Shown here in pieces: positions 49,071-64,000 of a DNA stretch of 64,000 bases. Position 1 is the first letter of the stretch; every line of letters begins with the position of its first letter. Source of the DNA: Phoebastria nigripes (lineage: Eukaryota > Chordata > Aves > Procellariiformes > Diomedeidae); NCBI GenBank assembly GCA_035582835.1, contig JAYKAV010003432.1, forward strand, positions 2,010,107-2,074,106, in the 5' to 3' direction. A program made the translations under genes and the position numbers. The notes under the pieces are model-generated. The model was not told where the DNA came from. It saw nothing but the letters and a program-made list of their open reading frames with translations, and did no database searches.

Positions 49071-49684
49071 GTCATAGGTCTATAAGATCCATCTGTTCCT
49101 CCTACCCTAAGGAATGGCTAATGTCATCGCTTCAGTTTTCATTAGGACGTTTGCTGGTTTTGTAAATATCTGGGCAGCAAAGCTTCCCTTTTAATATCCA
49201 GTAAGTATAAACACTAGCTGTCTAGCACACCAACAAAAACGCTCATTTTTTTTTCTTCAGAAGTACACTTTTTCATTATTGCAAGTTTACAATTTTAAAT
49301 TAAATATTTTTTTCAGACTTACAAATTAATTATATTTTTTTTTTTTCCAAAAGAAGTTTAGGCACAAATGCATTGTCCCACAGTGTGGAGAAGATTGCCA
49401 TTCAGTCTCTAGGCTGTGCACTTACAGCTCGTAACATACTGCGTTAGACATTCTGCATGATATGTTAAAGAGAGTCGTCCCTCAAGTTGCACTTTTTGTT
49501 TTGTTTTTTCTCGGTTTTAATAATCGGGAATGCTGAAATCTCTTGCGTCTGTGATTCTTAACTACTCAGACTTGTCTTATATTACAAAAAAGGGGTTAAG
49601 GAGAAGTGTTTATGTGGGTTTAAGATAATACAGCTGTTAAGGAAGTGGTCTCTTGCTTAAATGAAGAAATGTGGCAACTTGGAC

Positions 49685-49954
49685 CTGTGGAAGAAGTAAA
49701 AAGTCTCATCAGTCAAGGAGAGTTGAGCGTGCGTCCCTACACCCGCCTCCAGCAACCCACCTGAACGCTGCCCTGGAAATCAAGCGTGCTCGCAGGGCGA
49801 CCCGAAAATCAGTTTACAAGGGATGGGCCAGCACATCCACCCCCGCGCGCAGGACCCCGGGGGACGGTCTGCCCTGGGATGGGGGGCTGGACGGGCGTAA
49901 CCCCTCTGGGTGCGGGGCAGAAGGCTCCCAGGGCACGGCTGAAAACAAACTTGC
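49685..49954 (-). other. TCF4: TCF4 last intron, 270 bp, GC-AG boundaries, just after the stop codon
   Basis: In the sense direction the exon ends AAAAAG and the intron starts GCAAGT, the favoured sequence of GC-type donors. It ends CTTCTTCCACAG at 49685. The joined sequence runs from the TAA stop, four A and a G straight into GTCCAAGTTGCC, which is the arrangement of the known vertebrate mRNA, whose last exon is non-coding. The junction is five bases after the stop, too close to trigger nonsense-mediated decay. The intron itself is GC-rich and unremarkable. Confidence 0.9.
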
Positions 49955-49959
49955 CTTTT

Positions 49960-54202
<4,243 letters not shown>

Positions 54203-54449
54203 CTGCCGGGGAGGAGAGAGGCAGCGGTGAGGCNGTGCGGTGCCGGACAGCCGGCCGAGCCCCAAGTCCTGGGGACCCCAGGAGGGGGATGGGGACGGTG
54301 AGCCGTGGCACCGGGCTGTGTTTCACTAGAGGGCGCAGATGGCCCGCACAGCCGCACCGCACGCAGCCGCGCTCACCGCGCACACCGCGCAGGCCGCCCG
54401 GGAGGATGCTGTGCCGCACGCCTCCTGACAAACGCGGCAGAGCAGCTCA

Positions 54450-54720
54450 GGCAGGTAAAACGTCAAATTGTCTCCCAGGGTGCTGCAGCCGAGCACACTG
54501 ATTCCTACCCATCTGTCTTCTATCATGTCCGCCAACAGATCTGACAATTATCTTAATGCCCATATGCTTAATTGTGGGCTTCTCAATTCCCCCATTGCTA
54601 TCAGAAATCCTGCAGGAATTTCAATTTGGCATTCGACTTTCATTTCGGGGGATCAGATTCGCAGGCCTGCCATTTTTTTCCCTGTAATGCCAGCTAAGCC
54701 TCTGACAGCGGGAGCTGCGG
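54450..54720. promoter_or_regulatory. Candidate conserved intronic element near TCF4 exons
   Basis: Complex sequence with GACAATTATCTTAATG near 54542, CATATGCTTAATTG near 54561 and ATTTCAATTTGGCATT near 54617. It lies 250 bases upstream of a coding exon and is sharply different from the GC-rich DNA between. A CATATG E-box is present within it at 54561, so autoregulation is conceivable. Conservation untested. Confidence 0.35.
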
Positions 54721-55527
54721 CAGCGAGCGGCACGGCCCCCGCTCCCCCCAAACATAATAACCTGTCACCTGCCTTTCCAAAACGAGAAGCCCCGTCCAAA
54801 TTAGCGCTCGCTGTATTTCATTAACCACCGAGTCCCAAACCCGAAGGGGCACCATCCCTGCCAACGCCGTGACTCCGGGTAATATACCAATAAAGGTTTT
54901 ATTAAACACTCCAGTAATGCCATCATCGGAGCTGACAGCGCGAGTGCGATGGAAATGCATCCATTCCTCCCCTCTCCGTGGCTCACAGACACACTCTGCG
55001 GAGCAGGGTTGCTCCTTCATTAAATAAAGGAGACCGCCGAGAAGAGTTAAGCATCTGAAGAGCAAAACTGTCAGGAGTTGCAGGAGACTTTGATATAAAA
55101 GCACCTGGAGCGGTAACACCGGCACTGCCTCCCCGGTCCTGCGTGGCAGCTCCGGCTGGCTGCGCTCCGAGCCGGAGAGGTACCGACGGACGTCTGTAGG
55201 GACAGACAGACAGCGCGTCCGCAGGGAAAACCCAGCGCTCCACCTCCTCAGGTGCATGCATTCCCCAATGCTCGAGTGAAAGGGGCGATAAGCCCGACAG
55301 AGAACTGTAAATCGCTCTTTATTCTCAAAAAGTAAGCACTTGGGCAGATAAAAAGATGGAGGGATGTTTCTAATCAGACTTACAAGATAATATAGGATAA
55401 TTGTTAACAGCAAGTCGAGACCACAGTAGGAAAGATAAAAGGGAATCCTGCCAAGGGGAACTAAAGAAAATCTTTTACTACTAGACGAAATGCAAATAAC
55501 CAAAAGGAAGTGTAAAATAGCAGACAA
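54694..55527 (-). other. Unexplained 277-codon open frame in TCF4 intron
   Basis: Longest open frame in the window, ATG to stop on the TCF4 sense strand, in sequence that is not especially GC-rich. The first 20 residues (MSAILHFLLVICISSSSKRF) look like a hydrophobic signal or anchor. A second hydrophobic stretch follows at about residues 25-55, and a Leu-rich one at about 140-170. The rest has no recognisable domain. No known gene matches, no promoter is evident, and part lies in a probable conserved element, so chance is the default explanation. Confidence 0.15.
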
Positions 55528-58500
55528 AAACTCTCTCCTTGTTGAGACGTTTTAATTTTTAAAACATGAGATACTAAGAAAAGACTGGCACCAGCATTAT
55601 TTGCTTTTAAGAGAGAGTGAGTTGTTACAGGGCGCTTGGAGCTCGGCAGTCCTGCTTCCTGAAACCTCAATGGAGAAAACGCAGTAAAATCCCGATGACA
55701 TCCTTCTGAGGAGAAAAAGTGTTTTTTCCCAATGCATATGAAAGAAAACACCTAGTGAAACAGGCCATCCTTCTCCATCCCCAGCGATACCCAGCTCAGC
55801 TGGATATGACCCTGGGCAACCGACCTAGCTTGGAAGCCGGCCCTGCCATGAGCAGGGGTTTCACCCCGGCCACCTCCACAAGTCCCCTCCGATCTACATT
55901 TGTCTGCGATTCTACAAGACGAAAACCATTTAGTTTTGAGGTCAATGAAGACAAAGAAACATATGATACCACTTCTGGTTGGCAAACAACCACCACCCTT
56001 CGAGCAGAGCTCCCGAGAGTGGCTGGAAGCTGTAAAGGCACTTTGACAGACACCATGTCTCGCTCTGGGTCCCTCCCTTTTCCTGTGAGCCTCCCGGGGC
56101 TCCGTCCATGACCTGTGCAGACAGACAGACTGACCCGGAGATGGCAAGCATCCCGTCCTGCTCCTGCCCCGGCGCAGCCCACCTCCGTTACAGGGCTACA
56201 CGAGATGCCTCCAGTTGGGTGGTCCAGCTTGAAGAGGGACAACCTGGCTATCTTGATTATTTGGCCTGACTTCTTGAAGATTACCTCTTGTTTTACCATG
56301 TAAAGAAGCAGACATGGTAATAATCGAAAGCTAATGATTTGGAGGATTTTTAAACTGAAGTGTTGAATTCAGATGCAAAAAAATGCCATGAAGTCACCAC
56401 TGCTTTACCGCTGACATACTGATATAAAGTTTTATTTATATTTTTAAAATTGGTTCCAATAAAAAAAGATTTCCTCACGTTTCTTCTCCTTTAGGTTCTC
56501 AAGAGACCTGAAAGGTAACCACCTATGTTATGTCTCACAACTGAATGATAAAAACTATCAATTCTTTTCTTCTCTTTCACAACCCACTACGTGATCAATC
56601 TTGCTTCTTGAGATCTGCCGCCTTTTTTCATGCAAACTGGCAAATTCCAGGCTTGCTTAGTGAGCAAGCCCAACCCATGGCCATCCCTCCACAAAAGAAA
56701 GACCATTTCTTACCCACTACGACTGACTTGAAGCCCATTTTCCCCTCTCTCCGCGTGGGCGGCAGGCATCCCGAGATGGGATGGAGCGCAGGCTGCAGCA
56801 CCCGTCCCACCCGCGATCCTCCCCATGCCACAGCGAGGGGGCTGCTCCGAAACACCGACACTTTCTAACTCTACGGCTACACAAACCACCACCTTGCAAC
56901 AGACTTTCCATAGCCCGTTTTCTTGGATAATTTATTTCTCCAGTTTCAGTCACTTGCAAGAAGATTCAGGCAGACCCATCACTTCGTTATCCACGCACCG
57001 TGTATTTTCCGAGACACAGAAAGACTTCAACTCCAACTCTACCAGGCTACAAACACCTTTGTGTGTGTGCGTTATGTGCACACACATGTATCTAAGGTAA
57101 AAGATCAAAACTAACCCACACCAAGTAGTCCCACAAGCAGAGGACTACAGGGGCTGGTTTCTGGCAGTGCTGTGGTTTTCACCACACCACCGCGTCTCCC
57201 CCGCCCACGGGATGCTCTGTCCCGCATGGGTACCCAAACGACTGCTTTTACAGCAAACTTCAGGCCTCACATGTACCCTAAAATAGGCTGGCCATTTACT
57301 TTTCTCCTTTAAACATCATCAGCTGCTTTCACCAGGAGCCCAGCACCTTCAAGAGCACCACCACACTGCCAAACGCGGCTGACACCCACCATCTGCCAGG
57401 GGACGCAGGGATGCAACCTACTGAAATAAAGCCCATCCTATACAAGGTGTTAGGGACCGAAAGCAGCAACGCCTGCGAGCTCGGGGCGTGGGCAGCTCCC
57501 GGCAGCACCGGGGACACCAAAGATGCTGTGTTTTCTGCTTCCCCCTCCCTCTGCAGCCAGCAGTGCCGCCGGTTTGTCTGTTATACAAATAACAGCTCTG
57601 CCCTGAGGTGGAGTGAAGATATGAATCATTCCCCCCAGCCCGGGAGTGTAGATTATAAATAATACTTATCTTTAGAGAATCAAACTCACTTTGAAGTTCT
57701 ATTAATATTTTATTTATTTCCATCTCTTTAAACAGCGCCCTACTGCAGCACTCAGCAGACTGGAGTGGAAAAACCCCCAACAAAGAACAAATCCTAAGAT
57801 GTGCATGGGAGGTATAAGCGAGCCCTGCTGTTGTTGTGCAAATCTCTGCCTTAACTTCCCTTTGCAATCACCATCTCAGGCACCACACAGGTCCCCAAGC
57901 ATACCTGTGCACACTCGTGTGTGAAGTACGGTCCGCTTGAGATGATTCAGCCAAAGAGAAAGACCATGAGAAGCCCCAGTCCTGTGGTTTTTTGGCTATT
58001 AAGGTTAAAAAGGCTTCTGGAAGATAAATAAATACCAGTACAGAGAAGGCTGATCCCAGAGGCAGGGATCAAAATCAGAGTAAGGATCAAAACTGTTCTG
58101 CAGACCTTCCAGTGCAGGTCTCTCTGGAGGCATGCACGTACTAGGCTGATGGACACAGCACAAAAACCTGGGCAGACGATGCCTGTATTCACACCTGCAT
58201 TAGTCTTTTATGGCATTTTAAAAACTTCAATAGCTGGAAGAAGGCTAGACCTTGTCTTCTCTTACCTTTGCATTTTCATTTTTCTATACGGTAACAGGTA
58301 TTCAGTACAAACGTCAGGTTTTTCTGGTTATGCTAGTTTGTAGGTATTGCAGATTATCTGCACTATCTATATATTCATCGGGGATGGGAAGCTGTTTTAA
58401 AAAAAAAACGTGGAAATTAATTCTTGAATACTCAGCATTTCATGACGGAGATGTATACCTGTAGTTAGCACAGATAAAGAACACGATGCTGGAAAAAAAT

Positions 58501-59219
58501 TCAGTTTCACCCTCATTCTACAAAGTGCGTTCTTCTTTCTTTTTAAAGAAATAACTGTTCTGCTGTGTCTAAGATGCTCGTTTCATCAATGTCAAGATGT
58601 ACTGCATTGAATTTGGCAGTTATTCAATCCTTATTAGTATTATCCCCACAGAGAAGTGCCCCCAGAGCAGGCTGTTGGCCTAAGCCACCCTTCCGCTGCT
58701 CCAGACGTGGATGCACAGCGCGGCTGGGACCTGTGAAAGCAGAGGGGCCGGCGGCCCTGGGAAGGACAGGGGCAGGCTCACTTCTCCCTTTTACAGAGAG
58801 CAATCAAGGATTTTTCTGTAGAAGGAGCGTTTCCCCAGCTCCCTGCTGACGATGTATAAACCACCCCCCCAGAAGCGAAACCCTGCTCTCCAAAAGCGCC
58901 TTCCCAGCCGCTGCCCCCGCACAAGGAGGCAGGTCCAGCGGGGACGAGGCGAGGAGGGGTCCAGGGCACCAGCTGCCCACCCTGCATCGCCCACCTCTGT
59001 GCCCCCAGCACAGGGCTCCTCTGCCGCTATAGGCAGGCCAGGAAGATGCTCAGTTTTCAGTAAACATAAAGAGAAAACCTGTCTGCGCGGCGATCAGACC
59101 CCCACTGGCACGGAAACCTGTTTTGGTGCCTCTGACTTGTACCTTCCCCATGAAATCCCAATTGCACCTGACAGCCCCGAAGCGCTGCATTTGATTTTGA
59201 ATTGCCTCGGATCCTCGCG

Positions 59220-59235
59220 CTCTCTCTCTCTCTCT
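59220..59235. repeat. (CT)8 microsatellite
   Basis: Eight CT units following a CTCGCG stretch in the TCF4 intron. Short and possibly polymorphic. Confidence 0.9.
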
Positions 59236-59983
59236 GTCATGTATATGACGATGGAAACTTTACCCTCCAGAGCAAGGCAACCCCCTACCTGACCCAGAAG
59301 TGAATCCTGAGCAGTGGTAAGAAATGGTCGTACAAATGTTTCTTTTATTGCCCACAGATGGGCATTTGAAGTTTGGGCATGGTAAGGAGCAGACATGAGC
59401 TGTAAAAAATGGGGAAAGGTTTCCTATGAAGTTATGAACATTGCACCCCTTTCCTTATGGTTAACCCTTCTCATGCTGAGAGGTGGCCTTCACACACATG
59501 ATTAACTTCCTAAAAACAAAGGAAAAACTATCACCTACAGCCTGGATCACATCTTCGGGCTACGGTTAGGAAGAGATTATTCCTAACTTGCCAGTATCAT
59601 GAAGAAATGCAACAAGCAACATGCTTTGTCCTTTTAAAAATGATGACCTTGTGTTATCCAATTAGATAAATAAAAACATGCGGCAAGAAAGTTGTAAGGT
59701 GATGCATGTTAACATGTGTTCAATATTGTCAAAATTTATAAGTCTGACAGAAAGCAGATTTGTGCAAAGCCCTTATAAACCTCTACTGCTATATTAAAAA
59801 GGGAACAGCACAGGGCACTCTGACACAAATGGTCTCTCACTGTATGTGTGTATTATTGGTCCAAATTATTCACTCTTATTTAACTGCACCGAAGTCTTTC
59901 ATCTCCATGCTATACAATAATAGTTTCCATATGACCGGTGGCTCAGCTATAAATAAGATCAAAAGCAAAAGAAAGGATTTAAT

Positions 59984-60027
59984 AAAAAAAAAAAAAAAAA
60001 AAAAANAAAAAAAAAAAAAAAAAAAAA
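59984..60027. repeat. A44 homopolymer with one N
   Basis: Run of A on the plus strand interrupted only by N at 60006, which may mark uncertain length or a single non-A base. No retroelement body is recognisable upstream of it. Confidence 0.95.
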
Positions 60028-61199
60028 GACATTAAGAGTGGCATTAAATCAGGAAAAAAGCAAAGTTCACATTTTTTTTCTACAGAAAAAAAGTAGCAGT
60101 GCTGAGTACTAAGCAGCTCGCCAAATAACTTATGAAAGGGCTGTTTGCGAGCCAGTTGTATGCAAAAGCCATTTAAACGGAGCTGAAAGTGGCAAAGCCG
60201 GACTTCAGCGTTAAAAGGAAGGGGAAGAAGAAGATGAAGGGAAAAAGCGCAAGTGCCACGTCTCCAGGCGAGGCCGGGATGCCGGTGCAGCGGCGGCGCG
60301 CATGCCTCGAGGCCACGGGAGCGCGCAGCGTGGCAGCGCCCGNGCGTGTCCCGGGGGGCTCCCCGGGGAGCCCACCTCCCCCGGCTCGGCAGGAGGAGGT
60401 TTGGCTTGGCATCACGCATCTGCTCGGTGGGAAGAGCCGACTTCCAGCCGACTTCCCTCCAGTGCTGCAGAGGCTGCCGGCTGAGCTCCGCTCCCCACCG
60501 CCCGCCCGGCTGCTGCCCACCCGCTCCCTCCTTCAGCCTTCTGCCCTTCACGGGCCGGCGCCGGGCACAGAGAGAGCAGCCCACCACCACGTACCCCCGT
60601 GAGCACTAATTCAGCGCCAGGTCTCCCACGCTTCACCGGCTTTGCTTTCCTACTACCATGGGAGATAATGGAAGCATTTTAAAGGGAAACCAACTGGTTG
60701 CGACCTATTACGGAGAGAAGTGGGTTGCCGTGGCCGTTGGAGGGAAGTCACTGAAATAATCCCTGCGATTTCTTTCCAACAGAGATGATTACTCATTTAA
60801 GTATTGGCTAAATCCAGAGATATAAAGCGTCCTAAAGTACAGGATTAAGAATATTAACTCTTCTTCACTGAACGGCCGGGGAGGGAGGGGGGGACACCAT
60901 GCTGCAAGCAAGTCCACACACCTGGACGCTTTATTTCGGTACCCAGTTCCAGATGACGGGGGTCCTGTCCAGAGCATCAGGTGGCTGACCCACCCTCGCT
61001 GCCACCTTCCTCCCCGCCGGCTCCCCAGCACCTGCCTCGCCGGCGGCCTCGGCTCCGCACCTCCAACGCCGACGCTGCACCAAGCGGCTCTCGCAACGCA
61101 AGCCAGCTGTTCCCCAGCGCCGCTCGGGAGCGCACGCATGCNGGGCCGGCCACGTGGAGCTCGCAGGCAGCGAGCGACACAGAAGTGAAACCCGGGAAA

Positions 61200-61420
61200 C
61201 CAAATACGACGGGGTTTTAACCATGTGCCTAATTAGCTGGTTAGAAATGAATGGAGCCATTGTGCGAGGACAAGGCTTTCCTGAAAAGGTGTCGTTTAAA
61301 TATTGGTCAGTGGTTTCTCTCCTGGTCAAAATGAAGTTTATAGCTCAAAAATAATTTAAAAATATGATAAAGGCTGTAATTGCGCGGCATTAGGAATGTC
61401 AACCAATTAGGCAGAAAATG
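61200..61420. promoter_or_regulatory. Candidate conserved intronic element
   Basis: Begins right after a CpG-rich stretch (60960-61160). It contains CCTAATTAGCTGG near 61228, a long AT-rich but non-repetitive middle and CCAATTAGGC near 61404. Two TAATTA/CAATTA homeodomain sites bracket it. The adjacent CpG-rich segment could make this an internal promoter or enhancer. Inference from composition only. Confidence 0.3.
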
Positions 61421-63455
61421 GTGCTATATAAAAACCCTACACTGGTGCCTGCTATGTCAGACTTCATTCCAGTAAGGTCATTCTGTCCATTTTTTTTTNA
61501 ATTTATATTATACCTGCTAACTAAAAAACACAGTCAAGCAAAACAAACCACAGACACAGCAGCTACAACCGTGCTAAAAATTAAGAAGAGAAAAAGATAG
61601 CAAGACAAAACAGCAAACGCCAAATTTTGTCTTTTAAATAATGCCAAGTCGCTTGACTCTCTTTGTTTATGTACGAATGACATAACTGAATTACTTCATG
61701 AGCTGCTACTCTAATTCCTAGGGGTGGAAAATTCCATAAGTTAATTTAATGTGGATGTAAAAAAAAAATACACACGAACACNCTCTCTTCCTGTGGGCCC
61801 TCGTGTGAAGCATGCAGGCTGGCTGATGGGCTTCTAAGCACTATCTTAAAAATAACGTATACCAGTTTCTGGTTTATAATGATTTTAATCAATACCTTTG
61901 TGCACCACTATGAAAGAAACACGTGTCTTCTAAGATTCCTGTGCAAAAGTTAGCATTTAAATGCTGTTTTCTACAATTCAATTTGAAATGTTACGATAAA
62001 ATCCCCGCAATCCGCATAACCTCTGAAATAACAGGAACTGCGGAAAGCCAGGAAATTCACAGCTACAGCTGAAAATATACGCTTAGCTCATGCCCTTGAG
62101 AGATGGAGAAGGGCAGATTAAATCAACCTAAACTCCAATTTCTTACCTTGACATGCGACTTCTAAAACTTTAGCCTTGAAGACCCTTACAGCCTGAGCGC
62201 AAACCCCACATCACCCTCATTTCTAAGCCACTTCTGCCTCTTCCCNGAAGCTTCTTTGAGGGTGCCCAGGGCGGTTCTGTACCGGCTTTACGAGCCCGGC
62301 AAAGGGAGCCTACCTCCATTTTAATTATGATGTTTTCAATCCCGCAAATGCTCGTGCATGTGCTTAACTTCAACGTCACGAATAGTCCCAACGGGATGAC
62401 TCGTGGTAATAAAGTCGAGCACACGTGTGTTTGCAGAACCCAGGTCTTGATGGGGTGGGAAACCCAAACCTCCATCTCCCCTGCCCGACGAGCGGGTCAC
62501 CCCCCTTCCCCGCCGCGCTCCCCCTCCGGCCCCACAACCCCCAAATACGCCCTGCAAAGGGACCAGCTTTGGGCGAGCCGGTGCTGCACCCCAGCTTTGC
62601 GGTTGGGGCACAAGCCAGGGGATGCTGGGGGTTCAAATTCCTCCCCTCCACCCTGCCCAGCCGAGGAAGCCATGCCCATGCTTCACCCTGAGCTCCCGCA
62701 CCCGAGGGCTGCAATTTAAGAAATATCCCTGTTTTGAGACTTTCCTGCTGCCCTCCTCCTGGCTGCACGTGCTGCTGCTGCAACACAGCAGGCACAGAGG
62801 AGCAGGCAGCTCCTCCGGGCTTTCACCGCTAAACCAGTTTGCTGCTAAACTGGTATCAAATACACTGTATTTGTAAATGGTGTGAATTAATGCACGCCCG
62901 TTTGCTCACAGCTCAGGGGAAATTAGAAACAGGGACATCAGCAAATTCCAGGGGCCTGCTAAAAATTAGTAAATGCTTAAACGCTCTCCCTACTGGGCCA
63001 CTAATAAAAAAAGCGAGGGAATGTAAAATAAGAAATCCCTTTTAAGACAGCCTGCTATAGCAAACCGTTCGCGCAGGGAGCAGAACTCTGCTCCCAGCCA
63101 CACAGCTGTAAACCTGGCCTCATTCCATTCAAACCGGAGCACTTGATTCCCATTTCCAGCAGCATCTGACCGATCTCTGCCTTATTTTTGTCTGGGGAGA
63201 AAAGTCGCACATCTGCTGCGCGAGGGAGAGCGCGGGCAGGGAGNGCGGGCTCTGCACGGCGCCGGGGTCGCCCCGGCGCGCTCGGGCAGCGCGCGGAGGT
63301 GCGCGGTGGGCACAGCCGCTTCCACCAGCGCTCTCTACAAGTTTCCGGTCCATACCTCCCACTGCTACTTTATTTACTGCAGCTGGCCAGCCTTTTATAG
63401 CCTGTTTCATGTATTAAAATTCAAATGTGGAAAACATTACCAGTATCCTCCTTGA

Positions 63456-63479
63456 TTTTTTTTTTTTTTTTTTTTTTTT
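63456..63479. repeat. T24 homopolymer
   Basis: Run of 24 T within the TCF4 intron, followed by A and T6. No associated element recognised. Confidence 0.95.
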
Positions 63480-64000
63480 ATTTTTTCCCCCTTCTACTTT
63501 CTTTTCATTGTGGAATGTATCAAATGGTCAAAGGCTAACTTCAGACTGACTCTACTCAAAAACTATTTCCTTTGTTCTTATGTTTTTACTTCAAAATTCA
63601 TACCAGTTTTCCAAAAGAAATTATCGGGCCCGACTCTTTCACCCAAGTTACGGTTTCAGACAGTGAGTAATGCTGCTTGGGAACGCGGCAGACTCTGGGT
63701 TTTCAGAGAAATGTCCCCGTCTTGTTTGCAGCAGCAGCAGCAGCGCTGCTCTCAAAGCATCCGATTCTCCTGCTCAGTTACCTTGCTCTGACCATATACT
63801 TATTTAGCAAAGTCCAAACAAAACCGGTCAGACCCCGCCACTCGGCATCTCTCCTGAAAAAGCAAGTGCCTGCATATTTCTAAAAATACGAAGGCATTTT
63901 TTAGATGCATGATACTGGCACTTCGATTTCTCATTGTTGCTGCTTTTTTTGTTTAAATCTAACTTCACCTACATCTGGTATTTAAGCGAGGAGCACATAT

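Larger units (their letters stand above)
45130..49684 (-). other. TCF4: TCF4 terminal non-coding exon (3' UTR)
   Basis: On the minus strand the exon begins after a CTTCTTCCACAG acceptor with GTCCAAGTTGCCACATTTCT. The following block (GACCACTTCCTTAACAGCTG, then AACCCACATAAACACTTCTC) reads like the start of the vertebrate TCF4 3' UTR exon. It is about 4.55 kb long if it ends at the AATAAA near 45150. It is AU-rich with AU repeats at 49032-49070, but has a GC-rich interior at 46790-47440 and an 80-nt A run in the sense strand. Several other AATAAA hexamers (near 47045, 47947, 47993) could give shorter forms. The left boundary is estimated. Confidence 0.85.
54203..64000 (-). other. TCF4: TCF4 upstream intron (partial)
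   Basis: From the CTCCCCGGCAG acceptor at 54203 to the window edge I find no further TCF4 exon. The next one upstream, ending in the ...LLSANRHSLM segment known from human, is not recognisable here, so the intron is at least 9.8 kb. AT-rich complex blocks at about 54450-54720, 55300-55620, 56290-56560, 57640-57760, 58180-58640, 59400-59970 and 61200-62160 could be regulatory. GC-rich parts lie at 60240-60600 and 60960-61160. A 277-codon open frame sits at 54694-55527. Confidence 0.85.

Noticed and set aside
59220..59235. Possible counterpart of the TCF4 CTG18.1 trinucleotide repeat
   Set aside because: This is a CT dinucleotide run in a 3' intron. The disease-related repeat is a CTG array in an early TCF4 intron and is not in this window.
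54203..64000. Search for the next upstream TCF4 exon (segment ending SANRHSLM)
   Set aside because: No minus-strand frame in the rest of the window carries this or neighbouring TCF4 sequence, so it presumably lies beyond the right edge.

Overview
This is a piece of a vertebrate nuclear genome, almost certainly a bird. It contains the 3' end of one protein-coding gene, TCF4 (E2-2/ITF2, a class I basic helix-loop-helix E-protein), on the minus strand. Its flank and introns carry CR1 LINE fragments ending in the typical avian ATTCTATG-type terminal repeats, and a solo retroviral LTR of a kind common in neoavian birds. Isolated single Ns and a cluster of eight Ns inside the LTR show this is draft assembly. 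There are no operons, CRISPR arrays, tRNAs or rRNAs that I can see.

Layout. (1) 1-180 is a CpG-island-like end, possibly the promoter of the next gene. (2) 181 to about 45,130 is roughly 45 kb with no recognisable gene: the downstream flank of TCF4. It alternates GC-rich, poorly structured sequence with AT-rich, complex blocks dense in homeodomain/POU-type motifs that look like conserved non-coding elements. It also holds three CR1 fragments, one LTR, an 18-unit 19-bp minisatellite and several small tandem repeats. (3) About 45,130-49,684 is the terminal, entirely non-coding 3' UTR exon of TCF4. It contains an 80-nt T run (poly-A in the mRNA) and a GC-rich interior. (4) 49,685-54,202 holds four coding exons and their introns, together 221 codons plus stop. 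They encode the segment before the bHLH, the bHLH and the C-terminus ending MGQM. (5) 54,203-64,000 is upstream TCF4 intron; the remaining exons lie beyond the right edge.

The TCF4 exons can be placed to the base because phases, splice sites and protein agree. Two splicing features stand out. A tandem donor 12 nt apart adds or omits the residues RSRS just before the bHLH. A 270-bp intron with a GC-AG boundary starts five bases after the stop codon. I found no evidence of a new multi-gene system. The most useful leads are these splice features, the encoded poly-A tract in the UTR, the indel-free minisatellite, a 277-codon unexplained ORF inside a TCF4 intron, and the candidate regulatory blocks.
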